64,000 nucleotides of DNA from DATFVA01 sp963743325. GTDB lineage: Bacteria; Bacteroidota; Ignavibacteria; Ignavibacteriales; Ignavibacteriaceae. Location of the stretch: contig CAVUOZ010000005.1 in the NCBI GenBank assembly GCA_963743325.1, positions 744,001 through 808,000 of the forward strand, written 5' to 3'. Position numbers and translations under genes: made by a program. The notes below the pieces were generated by a model. That model was not told the origin of the DNA. It worked only from the letters and a program-made list of their open reading frames with translations, and made no database searches. Within the stretch, counting starts at the first letter, position 1; every line of letters begins with the position of its first letter. This document shows, piece after piece, positions 53,103 to 62,491 of this stretch.

Positions 53103-53762
53103 TTACTTTAACACTTTTTCAAAGTGCTGGTAATCTTTTCTATCTTTCCAGTCACCTCCCCAGTCCCAGCCTAATTGTCTAAATTCATTTACCAGGAAAG
53201 AGTTTTTTATAATAGTCCCTTTTCGATCTGGATCATATACAGATCCTTTAGGTTGATGTAAATCCTTCCGTATATAAGGGTTAAGTAAAGGATTTATATC
53301 TATTGCTCTACCGGAGGAATGGTTTGATAATTTCTTAGTTCCGGCGATAAATCGATAATTGAATGCTGAAGTATTATTATCCTCCATAGATTTTTCATCA
53401 TCCCAGCCGTAATAAACAATAGGAATAACCTTTGCAACAGGAAACTGTCTATCTCTGATGCTTTCAAATATTTTAATAAGATCGTTGCTCAGCTCTTTAT
53501 GTAATATAATCTGTCCCTGGTGGAGTCTATTATCAAAAGAGTAATACTGCACCTGGATAAGCACAAGGTTTTCCTTTATTTCAGGCGGTAGTATAATTCC
53601 GTTTAATGCCTCATCAATAGAATAATCCGAATCAATAATGATCTTATTGGATGTGGTATCATTCATCTGAGGCCTTTCAAAACTGGTACAATATTGATTT
53701 GAAACGGAATTAACGAAAATTAATATGCCGGAATAAAAAACAAATAATCTAATTCTCATCAA
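53103..53762 (-). CDS. Exported M15-family peptidase (L,D- or D,D-carboxypeptidase-like)
   Basis: A 219-residue protein with an N-terminal hydrophobic export signal (about 4-22). The zinc motifs of the M15 family are visible: LSNHSSGRAIDINP (first His and Asp) and DYQHFEKV (last His). Members cut peptide bonds in peptidoglycan stems. The middle region with YYGWDDEKSMEDNNTSAFNY matches the M15C arrangement. It works in the periplasm or at the surface. The gene converges tail to tail with the esterase gene with no spacer. Confidence 0.85.
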   Translation of the reverse strand: MMRIRLFVFYSGILIFVNSVSNQYCTSFERPQMNDTTSNKIIIDSDYSIDEALNGIILPPEIKENLVLIQVQYYSFDNRLHQGQIILHKELSNDLIKIFESIRDRQFPVAKVIPIVYYGWDDEKSMEDNNTSAFNYRFIAGTKKLSNHSSGRAIDINPLLNPYIRKDLHQPKGSVYDPDRKGTIIKNSFLVNEFRQLGWDWGGDWKDRKDYQHFEKVLK

Positions 53763-53832
53763 GGGTGCTAATTCTGTTTATGATTTAGTCTTACAAATAA
53801 ATATATTTAAAAATCAAAATAAAGGATTTAAA

Positions 53833-54678
53833 ATGAAGAAAATACTTGCTTTAGCTGTTTTTGCTGTTGCTCTGATTTATCTATCAGGATGTTCAAATAA
53901 TCCCAAAGTAGTAACAAAAGAAAACGGGCTAAAATATACTGAGGATACCGTTGGCACAGGTAAAGAAGCAAAAGTGGGTGACCTTGTATCTATTAAATTT
54001 AATGCATGGATAATTAAGGATTCGACCGAAAATCCATTCAAGAACTGGACAAAAGATTCAACCAGAGCAAAACAGTCAATAGGTTCGACTGACAAGATGG
54101 GAAAACCTTATAAATTTTTACTGAAGGAAGGTACATTCATAAAAGGATCTGTTGAAGGAATCGCGGGTATGAAAGTGGGTGGTACGAGAACTATTATAAT
54201 TCCATCTGAGCTGGCATATGGCAAACAGGGGATAGGACCGATTCCTCCTAATACTGATTTAAAAGCAGTAATCACTCTTGTTGATGCAAAAGAACCTGTC
54301 ATAGCAAATATATGGAACGTAGATACGACTAAGTACAAGACAACTAAGGACGGTTTAAAGTACGCGATTATCCAGGAAGGAACCGGGGCTCAACCTGATT
54401 CAGGAGATTTGGTTACGGTTAACTATTCAGGCTACCTTGCGAAAGACAGTACCAAATTCGATAGTTCTGTGGAAAGGGATGAACCATTAATATTTAAGCT
54501 TGGTTCCCGGATGATGATGAAGGGATGGGAGGAAGGCATAGCCCTTCTTAAAAAGGGCGGTAAAGCAAGATTAGTAATTCCGCCTGCTCTAGGTTTCGGG
54601 GCACAGCCAAATAGAGTTATACCTCCTAATTCAACCTTAATTTTTGATGTTGAATTGGTTGATATTAAGAAACCATAA
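53833..54678 (+). CDS. Tandem FKBP-type peptidyl-prolyl isomerase lipoprotein
   Basis: A 281-residue lipoprotein: signal peptide with lipobox LSGC (C20), then two FKBP domains. The first (about 30-155) ends with GIGPIPPNTDLKAVITLVD, the second (about 170-280) with NRVIPPNSTLIFDVELVDI. Both have the KVGGTRTIIIPSELAYG-type active strand (LKKGGKARLVIPPALGFG in the second). They speed proline isomerisation in proteins outside the cytoplasm. The gene stands alone and is followed by a clear terminator. Confidence 0.93.
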   Translation: MKKILALAVFAVALIYLSGCSNNPKVVTKENGLKYTEDTVGTGKEAKVGDLVSIKFNAWIIKDSTENPFKNWTKDSTRAKQSIGSTDKMGKPYKFLLKEGTFIKGSVEGIAGMKVGGTRTIIIPSELAYGKQGIGPIPPNTDLKAVITLVDAKEPVIANIWNVDTTKYKTTKDGLKYAIIQEGTGAQPDSGDLVTVNYSGYLAKDSTKFDSSVERDEPLIFKLGSRMMMKGWEEGIALLKKGGKARLVIPPALGFGAQPNRVIPPNSTLIFDVELVDIKKP

Positions 54679-54693
54679 GTATTTTAGGAAAAA

Positions 54694-54726
54694 TTTTAAC
54701 CTGCCTGTTATTAAGGCAGGTTAAAA
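54694..54726. terminator. Bidirectional terminator between convergent genes
   Basis: A 12-bp perfect stem, TTTTAACCTGCC with GGCAGGTTAAAA, encloses a nine-base loop. Being flanked by T on one side and A on the other, it can end transcription from both the FKBP gene and the fructosamine kinase gene. Confidence 0.9.
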
Positions 54727-54729
54727 CCT

Positions 54730-55602
54730 TTAAAGATAGGACTTTATTAGTGAGAGGGCGTGGGAGTAATAGCTCTTGCCAAATAGATTAAGGTGATTGA
54801 AAACATGATAAAGCTTGTAGATATTTTCTCTGTACTCCCAGCCATCCTTCAGCGGAAAACTTTCATTGTAAGATTTATAGAATTCTTCAGGGTACCCGCC
54901 GAATAGTTTCGTCATTGCAAGATCCGCTTCACGATGGCCGTAATAGACTGCAGGATCAATTATGCAGGGATTACCACTCTTGTCTACCATATAGTTCCCG
55001 CTCCATAAATCACCATGAAGGAGTGACGGTTCTTCTTCAGAGCCTTTAAGTATGTCACCAATTTTATTCTCAAGCTGACTAAAACTCTTTCTCAATTCTT
55101 CAGTACTGAAACCATTCTTTTCACAAAGCATTACCTGAAAGAGGAGTCTCTTATTGAAATAAAATTCTGTCCAGTCTTTATCCTCATTATTATCAGTCAG
55201 GTTCTTCTGGGGCGTTGATCCTATATAATTATCCTCATAGAAACCGAATGATGAACCTCTGTATTTGTGCAGACCGGCAAACTGTCTTCCGAAATCCCCG
55301 AAGAAAGAGGCTGACATCTTTCCGCTTTCAATAAATTCGGTTACAAGGTAATTCGGTGAGAATATTTTCGCTCCTGGAACTTTTATGGTATCGGCCTTCT
55401 GTAATTCCCCTAAACCGTGGGCTTCCTTTTCGAACATATCCGATGGTGTATTATCATTAATTTTAAGTAAATACTGCTGTCCGGATTCATTGAGCAGCCT
55501 ATACGCATTACTGATACAGCCGCCAGGGAGAGTTTCAGCTTTACTGATGGTGGTATCGAGTCTTTCTTCAACTTCCTTTTTTATTTTATCGTTTAAGCTC
55601 AT
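54730..55602 (-). CDS. Fructosamine kinase-family protein
   Basis: A 290-residue protein of the fructosamine-3-kinase/ketosamine-3-kinase family. It has an opening GGCISNAYRLL loop, the catalytic block LLHGDLWSGNYMVD (base aspartate), and CIIDPAVYYGHREADLAMT (metal aspartate), as in aminoglycoside kinase-type folds. Such enzymes phosphorylate sugar amines bound to proteins, undoing glycation. The gene overlaps the upstream LMW phosphatase gene by 17 bases; bacterial ketosamine kinases and LMW phosphatases often occur together in deglycation. Confidence 0.9.
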   Translation of the reverse strand: MSLNDKIKKEVEERLDTTISKAETLPGGCISNAYRLLNESGQQYLLKINDNTPSDMFEKEAHGLGELQKADTIKVPGAKIFSPNYLVTEFIESGKMSASFFGDFGRQFAGLHKYRGSSFGFYEDNYIGSTPQKNLTDNNEDKDWTEFYFNKRLLFQVMLCEKNGFSTEELRKSFSQLENKIGDILKGSEEEPSLLHGDLWSGNYMVDKSGNPCIIDPAVYYGHREADLAMTKLFGGYPEEFYKSYNESFPLKDGWEYRENIYKLYHVFNHLNLFGKSYYSHALSLIKSYL

Positions 55603-56071
55603 CCTTTAGCCTGTTTAACAGTCCTCTGCAGGCATCTACAAGTATATCCATGACTTTTTCAAATCCTTCAGGACCCCCGAGAAAAGGATCAGGTACTTCA
55701 TCGGCTTTAATATGCCTGCTGAATTCAACCATCCTGTGAATTTTATCCTGGTATATTTTCTCTTTATCTGATTTTTTAATTTCATTAAATATTTCGTTAT
55801 CCATCGTAATTATATAATCAAACTTTTCAAAATCGTTTTTGGGATCAAACTGACGGGCTTTACTCTTTAAGAAATAACTCCGGTTTGCTGCGTGTGATTT
55901 CATGCGGGGATCAGGTGTCTCACCGGTATGATAATCAATAGTTCCTGCCGAATCAATTTCAACCTGATCTGAAAGTTTTTCTTTTTCTACCATTGATTTT
56001 AGTATTCCTTCAGCTGCAGGGGAGCGGCAGATATTTCCCATACAGACGAATAATATCCGGATATTTGCCAT
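55586..56071 (-). CDS. Low-molecular-weight protein-tyrosine phosphatase
   Basis: A 161-residue phosphatase. The P-loop CMGNICRS is at residues 10-17 (C10 nucleophile, R16), and the general acid lies in DEVPDPF near the C-terminus. The ATG at 56071 places the P-loop at the usual distance; an in-frame ATG eight codons earlier (56095) is possible. Members dephosphorylate tyrosine on proteins, or sugar phosphates in the deglycation pathway. It overlaps the fructosamine kinase gene by 17 bases, so the two form a coupled pair. Confidence 0.9.
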   Translation of the reverse strand: MANIRILFVCMGNICRSPAAEGILKSMVEKEKLSDQVEIDSAGTIDYHTGETPDPRMKSHAANRSYFLKSKARQFDPKNDFEKFDYIITMDNEIFNEIKKSDKEKIYQDKIHRMVEFSRHIKADEVPDPFLGGPEGFEKVMDILVDACRGLLNRLKDELKR

Positions 56072-56293
56072 AATTGTGTTTCCCATTTTGTCCATTATTA
56101 GATTATAGAATCCAAATATAAAAAATTAAAGTTTAACCTCATTTAATTTTCAATATCAGCCAAATCTTTAAAGGCTTGCTTAATCAGGAATATTTTTTTA
56201 TTCTTGAGCATTGTTTACAAATTAAAGTTGAATTAGTCCAATACAGTAAAAGAGAATCAAGGTTAATAATTTTAAATTCTCAAAGGAAGAACT

Positions 56294-56644
56294 ATGGCTT
56301 ACACCATAACAAAATTATGTTTGAATTGTAAAGATATCGCCTGCACACAGGTTTGTCCAGTTGACTGTATATACGAATATACCGGTGATGATCCGACTAT
56401 TCCGAAGGAGATGCTGTTAATAGATCCTGATGAGTGTATCGACTGCAATGCCTGTGTTCCTGAATGTCCATGGGAAGCGATTTTCGAAGAGGAAATGGTA
56501 CCAGATATTTTTAAAGAGGATATTGGACTGAACGCGAGGATTGTAGGAAAACCAAGAATAGTGCCGAAGCGCGAGGAAGGGAAATCCCTTCCGACGTCTG
56601 AAGAAGTTGAAGAAAATAAAAAGAAGTGGGGATACACTGGTTAG
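56294..56644 (+). CDS. Two-cluster ferredoxin (7Fe/8Fe type)
   Basis: A 116-residue electron carrier. The first cluster segment reads LCLNCKDIACTQVCPVDC and the second ECIDCNACVPECPWEA, the latter a full CxxCxxCxxxCP. The first has spacing like FdxA-type 7Fe ferredoxins, so one 3Fe-4S and one 4Fe-4S or two 4Fe-4S clusters are possible. A charged tail of about 45 residues follows. A strong GGAAGAA site precedes the ATG. It stands alone with its own terminator. Confidence 0.9.
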   Translation: MAYTITKLCLNCKDIACTQVCPVDCIYEYTGDDPTIPKEMLLIDPDECIDCNACVPECPWEAIFEEEMVPDIFKEDIGLNARIVGKPRIVPKREEGKSLPTSEEVEENKKKWGYTG

Positions 56645-56668
56645 CGGTAAATAAATAAATTTTCTTAT

Positions 56669-56710
56669 AGCCGGATTTATTGGTTAATTAATCCGGCTTT
56701 TTTATTTTTT
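56669..56710 (+). terminator. Rho-independent terminator of the ferredoxin gene
   Basis: AGCCGGAT (56669-56676) pairs perfectly with ATCCGGCT (56691-56698) and is followed by a long T-rich run to 56710. It lies 25 bases after the ferredoxin stop. Confidence 0.92.
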
Positions 56711-56861
56711 GGATGCAGCTATAAATGTCTAATCAATTATACCTGCTGTAGTACTTTTAATACAATTTATCCTAAATGGATAAAGAAATTGAATAATCCC
56801 GGCAATTCTCAAATGGCATTTGATTTGCTCTTTGGGGGCGATTCATAAAACTGAGGAAAAG

Positions 56862-57503
56862 ATGAAAAAGCAAATTCTTATACTCTTTTTAATATCAGTG
56901 ACAGGAATTTATGCACAGGCAAATACTGCCGCAGTAAAGCTTGGTATTTTTTCACCCACCTCTTCGGGAGGCGGATTTATAATCGGATACGAAGGTTCGC
57001 ATTATTTTGATAAGAATTTCAGCTTCGGATGGAGTTTTGACTGGTATCATAAAAATTATATTGATAAAAACCTTGTGAATGATCTTAATCAGCAGGATCC
57101 GCCGGTAGGAGGCGGGCAGACGAATGAACTAATAGCAACAACAAACCTGCACGATTTCCCCCTAATGATCAGTCTTTCGGGAAAGACACTTGTTGCACCT
57201 TTCACTCAGGTCTATTTAACAGGTGGAATTGGTGCGGAAGTTTTGCTGATTAATTATAACGACTATCAGGATCCCTCTAAAAGTGAATTTCAGACTGCCT
57301 TTGATTTCAACTGGAGAATAGGGTTCGGCGGGATATATGAGCTCAGTAAGCAGTCCGATGTATTTGCAGAACTTTCTTATCATTCATCGGCTCCAAGCTG
57401 GACATATCAAACCCAGGATGCTTTCGGAGTTAAAAGAACCTTTGAAAGAGTCTTTGATATGAGCGGTGTAATGTTCAGGGTAGGGTTCAGATTTTATTAT
57501 TGA
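56862..57503 (+). CDS. Exported outer-membrane beta-barrel protein
   Basis: A 213-residue protein with a signal peptide (MKKQILILFLISVTGIYAQ) and a mature part of amphipathic strands that ends SGVMFRVGFRFYY, the classic barrel C-terminus with terminal aromatic. The ATG at 56862 follows GAGGAAAA and gives a proper signal peptide; an in-frame ATG 14 codons earlier does not. The function and ligand are unknown. Confidence 0.75.
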   Translation: MKKQILILFLISVTGIYAQANTAAVKLGIFSPTSSGGGFIIGYEGSHYFDKNFSFGWSFDWYHKNYIDKNLVNDLNQQDPPVGGGQTNELIATTNLHDFPLMISLSGKTLVAPFTQVYLTGGIGAEVLLINYNDYQDPSKSEFQTAFDFNWRIGFGGIYELSKQSDVFAELSYHSSAPSWTYQTQDAFGVKRTFERVFDMSGVMFRVGFRFYY

Positions 57504-57874
57504 CCTGATTCTTTTGATGCTGAATTGATTGTCTCAAAGTCGGAAGGTTAGAAATGATAAATTTCGATTTAATGAAAAGGTATAGGGCAAAGCCATAAAA
57601 TATTATATGTAAAGAGCCGTTCATTTTACACTTCAGTGCTACCTCCGTGTTTTGTTAAAAACTCATCCTGTAATCCTCGTTAGAGTCCGTTGGACTCTAA
57701 CGGAGTCTTACGACTTCTCTTGAGAAGAGAAGGATTTGTTTATTATCGTCATCTTTCATTGGATAAGTTATCAATAGATATAACTACAAATATGCAGTTT
57801 TCTTCCTTATCACACCTAAAAAGAAATCCTTTAAAAAAATATCAGGCATGAAGCGTTTATCCGGATTAGATACT
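57504..57874. other. 371-bp intergenic region with two strong hairpins
   Basis: No gene. GTTAGAGTCC-GTT-GGACTCTAAC at 57679-57701 is a perfect 10-bp hairpin, and CTTCTCTT-GAG-AAGAGAAG at 57714-57732 is a second. Both follow ACTCATCCTGTAATCC, similar to the text before the 24146 hairpin. These appear to be members of a dispersed palindromic repeat family between converging genes. Confidence 0.7.
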
Positions 57875-58297
57875 TCATTCTCCAATGAGAGTCACAACAA
57901 CCCTCCTGTTACCGCCCCGGTTCCTGTGCTCACAAAGATAAATTCCCTGCCAGGTACCGAGATTAAAATCGCCGTTTTTAATAGGGACAGATACACTGCT
58001 CCCTAGGATCACTGATTTTATATGAGCAGGCATATCATCAGAACCCTCGGTATTATGATCATAGTAAGGAGCATTCTCAGGAACCATCTTATTGAAATGC
58101 TTTTCCATATCACTTCGTACAGAAGGATCTGCATTTTCATTCAATGTAAGAGAAGCTGAAGTGTGCTTTATAAATATTTGTGCGATTCCAGTTTTTATAT
58201 CTTTAATTTCATTAAGCTGATCCAGTATTTCTCCGGTGATCAGATGAAAACCTCTTCCTTTTGATTTGATGCTGAATTCTTTTTGTATGCACTTCAT
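57875..58297 (-). CDS. YjbQ-family protein (UPF0047, thiamine-phosphate-synthase-like)
   Basis: A 140-residue protein of the YjbQ/UPF0047 family. The characteristic blocks are IFIKHTSASLTLNENADPSV, YDHNTEGSDDMPAHIKS and GTWQGIYLCEHRNRGGNRRV. Some members have weak thiamine-phosphate synthase activity, but the real role is uncertain. The ATG at 58297 starts at the usual place (KCIQKEFSIKSKGRGF); a longer frame adds 21 residues of no family match. It stands alone. Confidence 0.88.
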   Translation of the reverse strand: MKCIQKEFSIKSKGRGFHLITGEILDQLNEIKDIKTGIAQIFIKHTSASLTLNENADPSVRSDMEKHFNKMVPENAPYYDHNTEGSDDMPAHIKSVILGSSVSVPIKNGDFNLGTWQGIYLCEHRNRGGNRRVVVTLIGE

Positions 58298-58418
58298 AAA
58301 ATTGCCTGAATATTCCCGACTAAGATATAAAATTACAGGGAATGGATTGTGGTAATTCAAATTGGAGTCTCAAATCAAACGAAATTATAACGATATACAA
58401 TATCAGGGTATGATCATA

Positions 58419-58464
58419 GCGCGTTCAGAGCGCAATCAAAGCGCATTCAGAGCGCATTCAGAGC
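58419..58464 (+). repeat. 11-bp tandem repeat, four units
   Basis: Four consecutive 11-bp units read GCGCGTTCAGA, GCGCAATCAAA, GCGCATTCAGA, GCGCATTCAGA, then GC. This is the cleanest of four loci with 11-bp units of related sequence (others at 6280, 16994 and 45099). It lies in the 570-bp gap between the divergent YjbQ and propeller genes; the rest of that gap shows a purine-rich stretch and a 78-codon frame without a credible start signal or family. Confidence 0.85.
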
Positions 58465-58867
58465 AAAAGAAAGAAGGAAGTGAGACGAGATGACTAAGGG
58501 ACTAAGAGACAAGGAATATTGAATGAATGTATGGCTGAATGTAGAGCCGCGAATTCGCTAATAAAACGATACACAAAAACGTACCGCCGCTATTCGGCTG
58601 TGAAGTTTTCCCCGGAATATGATATGCGAGGATCAACAGTAAATGCACTTCCGGTTAAAAAGCTTTTGGCTGCCATCCGGTTTGACACATGGAGGGTAGC
58701 ACCTACACCATCCCAAAATACTGCCATTCATCAAAAAATTTGTATATATCATTAGAATTAAATCAAACTTTCTCATAATTTGAATATTATTTAATCTTAA
58801 ATACTTAAATCTCAGAATTGAATCTGCAAAAACATATCTATTCCCATTAATTAAAATCAGTATTAAT

Positions 58868-61800
58868 ATGACGAAAAATCTTTTCTTTTCTGTAATTGCT
58901 GTCCTGTTTTTGGTCTCATTGAATATCAATGCACAGGATAAATCAGAACCAGACTCATTAAAAAATATTTCGATGAGCGGATTATCTTTCAGGAGCATTG
59001 GTCCTGCTATAACAGGCGGCAGAGTTGTGGCCCTTGCTGTTAATCCTTTTAACCATAGTGAGTATTTTGTAGGTTCCGGGCATGGCTCACTGTGGAAGAC
59101 TACCAACAACGGGATAACATTCTCACCGGCGTTTGATAATCAGAATTCTTACGCAATAGGGGCAATAACAATCGACCCCTCAAACCCGAATATTGTCTGG
59201 GTCGGAACAGGTGAAAATAATAATCAGAATAATGTGATATACGGCGATGGGGTTTATAAGAGTGAAGACGGCGGCAAAAGCTGGAAGAATATGGGATTAA
59301 AAGAATCCAGACAGATAGGTGGAATTGTGGTTGATCCTAAGGACGGCAATATTGTATATTTAGCCGCGTACGGACCTTCCAGAGTATCCGGAGGCGACAG
59401 GGGAATATTCAAAACAACGGATGGAGGAAAAACTTGGAACAATGTTCTGTTTGTAAGTAAATATACAGGTTGTTTTGAAGTTCATATGGATCCCAGGTAT
59501 CCAAATATTCTTTATGCGTCTGCACATCAGCGGATGAGAAATTTATATACAGGAGTAAGCGGCGGTCCTGAGAGCGGAATATACCGCAGTACAGACAGCG
59601 GGGCTACGTGGGATAAAATGAGCAAAGGTCTGCCGGGCGCTGATATGGGAAGAATTGGTCTGGCAGTTTCCCCTGTTAATCCTGATGTACTTTATGCGAT
59701 TGTTGAAGCAGTAAAAGAAGGGGGAGTATATAAGAGTAACGACCGGGGAGTAAGCTGGGCAAAGCAAGGCAGTTATGTTTCATCTTATCCTTTTTATTTT
59801 CAGAAACTATTTTGCGATAGTAAAAATATAGACCGCGTTTACAGCATGGATGTTTTTTTGCAGGTAAGCAATGACGGCGGAAAGAACTGGGAAAATCTAG
59901 GTGAAGATAAGAAACACGTTGACAATCACTTTTTATGGATCGATCCTGATGATAATAAACACCTGATTGCGGGATGCGACGGCGGCGTTTATGATACTTA
60001 CGACCAGGGTAAGAACTGGAACTTCAAATCTAATATTCCTGTTGCAGAAGTCTATAAAGTAACAACGGATAATGCGCTTCCATTCTATAATGTATACATT
60101 GGTACACAGGATAACAGCAGTCTGGGCGGACCTTCAAGGACTATTAATACAGGCGGGATTACTAACCAGGATTGGTCTTATACCTGCTCCGGTGACGGCT
60201 TCCAGACGCAGGTTGACTGGAAGGATCCGAATATAATTTATTCCGAATCGCAGAATGGCGGATTGGTAAGATTCGATAAAAAAAGCGGCGAGGTTTTATA
60301 CATTAAACCTTACGATTTTGCGGACACGGCGTACAGGTTTGACTGGGATGCAGCACTCCTTATTTCAATATTTGATAATAAGCGATTGTACTTCGGTGCA
60401 AATAAATTATTCAGAACGGATGACCAGGGTAGCACATGGAAAATAATTAGTCCTGATCTGACCAGGGGAGTACCTAAGGAAATGCAGAATCTTATGGACA
60501 GAAGCTGGAGCATTGATGATCTTGCACGCAAAGGTTCAATGGCTCAAATATCTGCAATTGCGGAGTCCCCACTCGATGAAAACCTCCTTTTTACCGGTTC
60601 GGGCGACGGACTAATTTATTATACAACTGACGGCGGAAAAAACTGGAACAAATCATCTACTCCCGATTTACCTGAATATGCAAGGATAGAGGGAATTGCC
60701 GCTTCACACTTTGATAAACAGGTTGCATACGCAGCCTGCCATAATTTTGCTGCTGGAGATTTCAAACCCTATCTGTACAAAACGACGGATGGAGGTAAAT
60801 CGTGGTTTTTATTTAACGGAAATCTACCGGAAGAAGGAAGCACATTTTCAATTGCTGAGGATAATATTGATAAAGATTTACTCTTTATCGGGACGCAGTT
60901 TGGTGTATTCTTCACTGTTGACGGCGGAAAAGAATGGATCCCGCTTAAGAACGGACTACCAACTGAAATGGTTATGGATTTGACGATTCAGAGAAGAGAA
61001 AATGATCTGGTTGTTTCAACTTTTGGAAGGGGAGTCTATATACTTGATGATTATTCACCCTTGCGCTATATGTCCAAAGATAATCTGAAGAAGGATGCTT
61101 ATCTTTTTCCGGTTAAAGATGCACTTATGTTTGTTGAAGCTCAACCTTTTTCGTTTCCCGGTGTAGGTTTTATGGGAGCAAGCTTCTATGCTGCCCCAAA
61201 CCCTGAGTTTGGTGCCGTATTCACTTATTACTTTAAAGATGAGATCAAATCTCTTAAAGACAAAAGAAGGGATGAAGAGAAAGAAAAACAGAAGAAAAAT
61301 GGAGAAATAAAGTATCCCGTGTATAATACTTTATTCAATGAACAGGAAGAACCTGACGCTTATCTTCTTTTCACCGTGACAGATGAGCAGGGGAATGTGG
61401 TAAGGAAAATAAAAACCGATCCCAAAAAGGGAGTAAATAGAATTGCATGGGATTTCAGGTACAACCCTTTCACACCTGTTTCACTGACACCATTTGATAA
61501 GTCAGTTCCCTGGAATGTACCTGATCTCGGATATATGGTAGTCCCGGGAAAATATAAGGTATCACTTTCTAAATTCCAGGATGGTGGTTTTACGGAGTTA
61601 GTTCCGCCGCAGGAATTTGTATGTAAGTCTATAAATATCACATCACTCCCGGCTGAATTTCAGGATTCTCTTAATATATTCAATAAAAAAGTTGCCGAGC
61701 TGACCAGGGCAATTTCTGGTGCCGATGCATACAGGAAATCGCTCGATGATAAAATTAAATATTTTGAGAAAGCCGTGATAGATGGTGCTGAAGTACCAGA

Positions 61801-62128
61801 GGAGACTTATAATACTGTAATTAATATTAAAAAAGAGCTGGGCGATTTCAACTGCAGGCTTAATGGAGATCCGTTAAGAGCAAGATACGAAGGCGGTACT
61901 CCAACTTCCGTAAAGGAGAGAGTTGACCTTATAACGTCATCTCTGTGGGCGACGACCTCTGCTCCAACAACAACCTATATTCAGTCGTACGAGGCAGCAG
62001 CTGCACAGTTTGATGGATTGCTGATGACATTAAAATCAATTGATGACGATGTGAAGGCTCTCGAATCAAAACTTGAACAGTATGGCGCACCATACACGCC
62101 AGGCAGATTTCCCGAGTGGAGGAAATAA
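58868..62128 (+). CDS. Exported BNR/sortilin-like beta-propeller protein (glycosyl hydrolase-like)
   Basis: A 1086-residue exported protein. A signal peptide (1-23, ending NAQ) is followed by a long propeller region (about 35-740) with repeated Asp-box motifs such as SEDGGKSW, TTDGGKTW, STDSGATW, TTDGGKSW and VDGGKEW. Two propellers of the VPS10/sortilin type are likely. The last about 340 residues include a beta domain (PDAYLLFTVTDEQGNVVRKI) and a helical region (about 920-1050) that may be a stalk. Such proteins are often called glycosyl hydrolase because of BNR repeats, but no catalytic residues can be shown. Extracellular binding or hydrolysis is likely. No T9SS tail is present. Confidence 0.85.
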   Translation: MTKNLFFSVIAVLFLVSLNINAQDKSEPDSLKNISMSGLSFRSIGPAITGGRVVALAVNPFNHSEYFVGSGHGSLWKTTNNGITFSPAFDNQNSYAIGAITIDPSNPNIVWVGTGENNNQNNVIYGDGVYKSEDGGKSWKNMGLKESRQIGGIVVDPKDGNIVYLAAYGPSRVSGGDRGIFKTTDGGKTWNNVLFVSKYTGCFEVHMDPRYPNILYASAHQRMRNLYTGVSGGPESGIYRSTDSGATWDKMSKGLPGADMGRIGLAVSPVNPDVLYAIVEAVKEGGVYKSNDRGVSWAKQGSYVSSYPFYFQKLFCDSKNIDRVYSMDVFLQVSNDGGKNWENLGEDKKHVDNHFLWIDPDDNKHLIAGCDGGVYDTYDQGKNWNFKSNIPVAEVYKVTTDNALPFYNVYIGTQDNSSLGGPSRTINTGGITNQDWSYTCSGDGFQTQVDWKDPNIIYSESQNGGLVRFDKKSGEVLYIKPYDFADTAYRFDWDAALLISIFDNKRLYFGANKLFRTDDQGSTWKIISPDLTRGVPKEMQNLMDRSWSIDDLARKGSMAQISAIAESPLDENLLFTGSGDGLIYYTTDGGKNWNKSSTPDLPEYARIEGIAASHFDKQVAYAACHNFAAGDFKPYLYKTTDGGKSWFLFNGNLPEEGSTFSIAEDNIDKDLLFIGTQFGVFFTVDGGKEWIPLKNGLPTEMVMDLTIQRRENDLVVSTFGRGVYILDDYSPLRYMSKDNLKKDAYLFPVKDALMFVEAQPFSFPGVGFMGASFYAAPNPEFGAVFTYYFKDEIKSLKDKRRDEEKEKQKKNGEIKYPVYNTLFNEQEEPDAYLLFTVTDEQGNVVRKIKTDPKKGVNRIAWDFRYNPFTPVSLTPFDKSVPWNVPDLGYMVVPGKYKVSLSKFQDGGFTELVPPQEFVCKSINITSLPAEFQDSLNIFNKKVAELTRAISGADAYRKSLDDKIKYFEKAVIDGAEVPEETYNTVINIKKELGDFNCRLNGDPLRARYEGGTPTSVKERVDLITSSLWATTSAPTTTYIQSYEAAAAQFDGLLMTLKSIDDDVKALESKLEQYGAPYTPGRFPEWRK

Positions 62129-62232
62129 TCCCGATAACCTTTGAGATTGACAACTGAATGATGCTTTTTAACCTCAAAGGTTAACTCTGTCTGCCCGAAG
62201 GCACTCAAATGAGAATAATTAAAGCGACATCA

Positions 62233-62459
62233 ATGGTTCTCTACAGGATTTATCCTGTAAAGAATACCTAAAAACACTCACTTCTTAGTTAACCGTTTTA
62301 ACGGTTTTTAATATCAGGCCAATACTTTATTTCTTCATAAATATCTGATATTTTTTTACAATCAAATGAATTAAACTTAAAGTAGTAAACCGTTATAAAC
62401 GGTTGAGAAACTTGTGGACTTTCAGATTGTTCAATCGGATAAATCCTATTGAGAACCAT
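62233..62459. repeat. Nested palindromic module, copy 1
   Basis: Ends are inverted: ATGGTTCTC (62233-62241) and GAGAACCAT (62451-62459). Inside lie TACAGGATTTATCCTGTA, then AACCGTTTTAACGGTT (from 62291), AAACCGTTATAAACGGTT, and near the right end CGGATAAATCC. Each is itself palindromic, and the left and right halves can also pair with each other. It resembles a paired-REP (BIME-like) unit or a small non-autonomous element. Confidence 0.7.
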
Positions 62460-62491
62460 CGGACAGGCAGATCCAGTTGAGAAGCGGCAAA

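Noticed and set aside
58519..58755. A 78-codon plus-strand frame in the gap before the propeller gene
   Set aside because: No ribosome site, no domain, and composition not protein-like; listed only as part of the gap.
58633..59109. A 158-codon minus-strand frame before and over the propeller gene
   Set aside because: It overlaps the signal peptide and first propeller blades of the real gene and has no recognisable motif.
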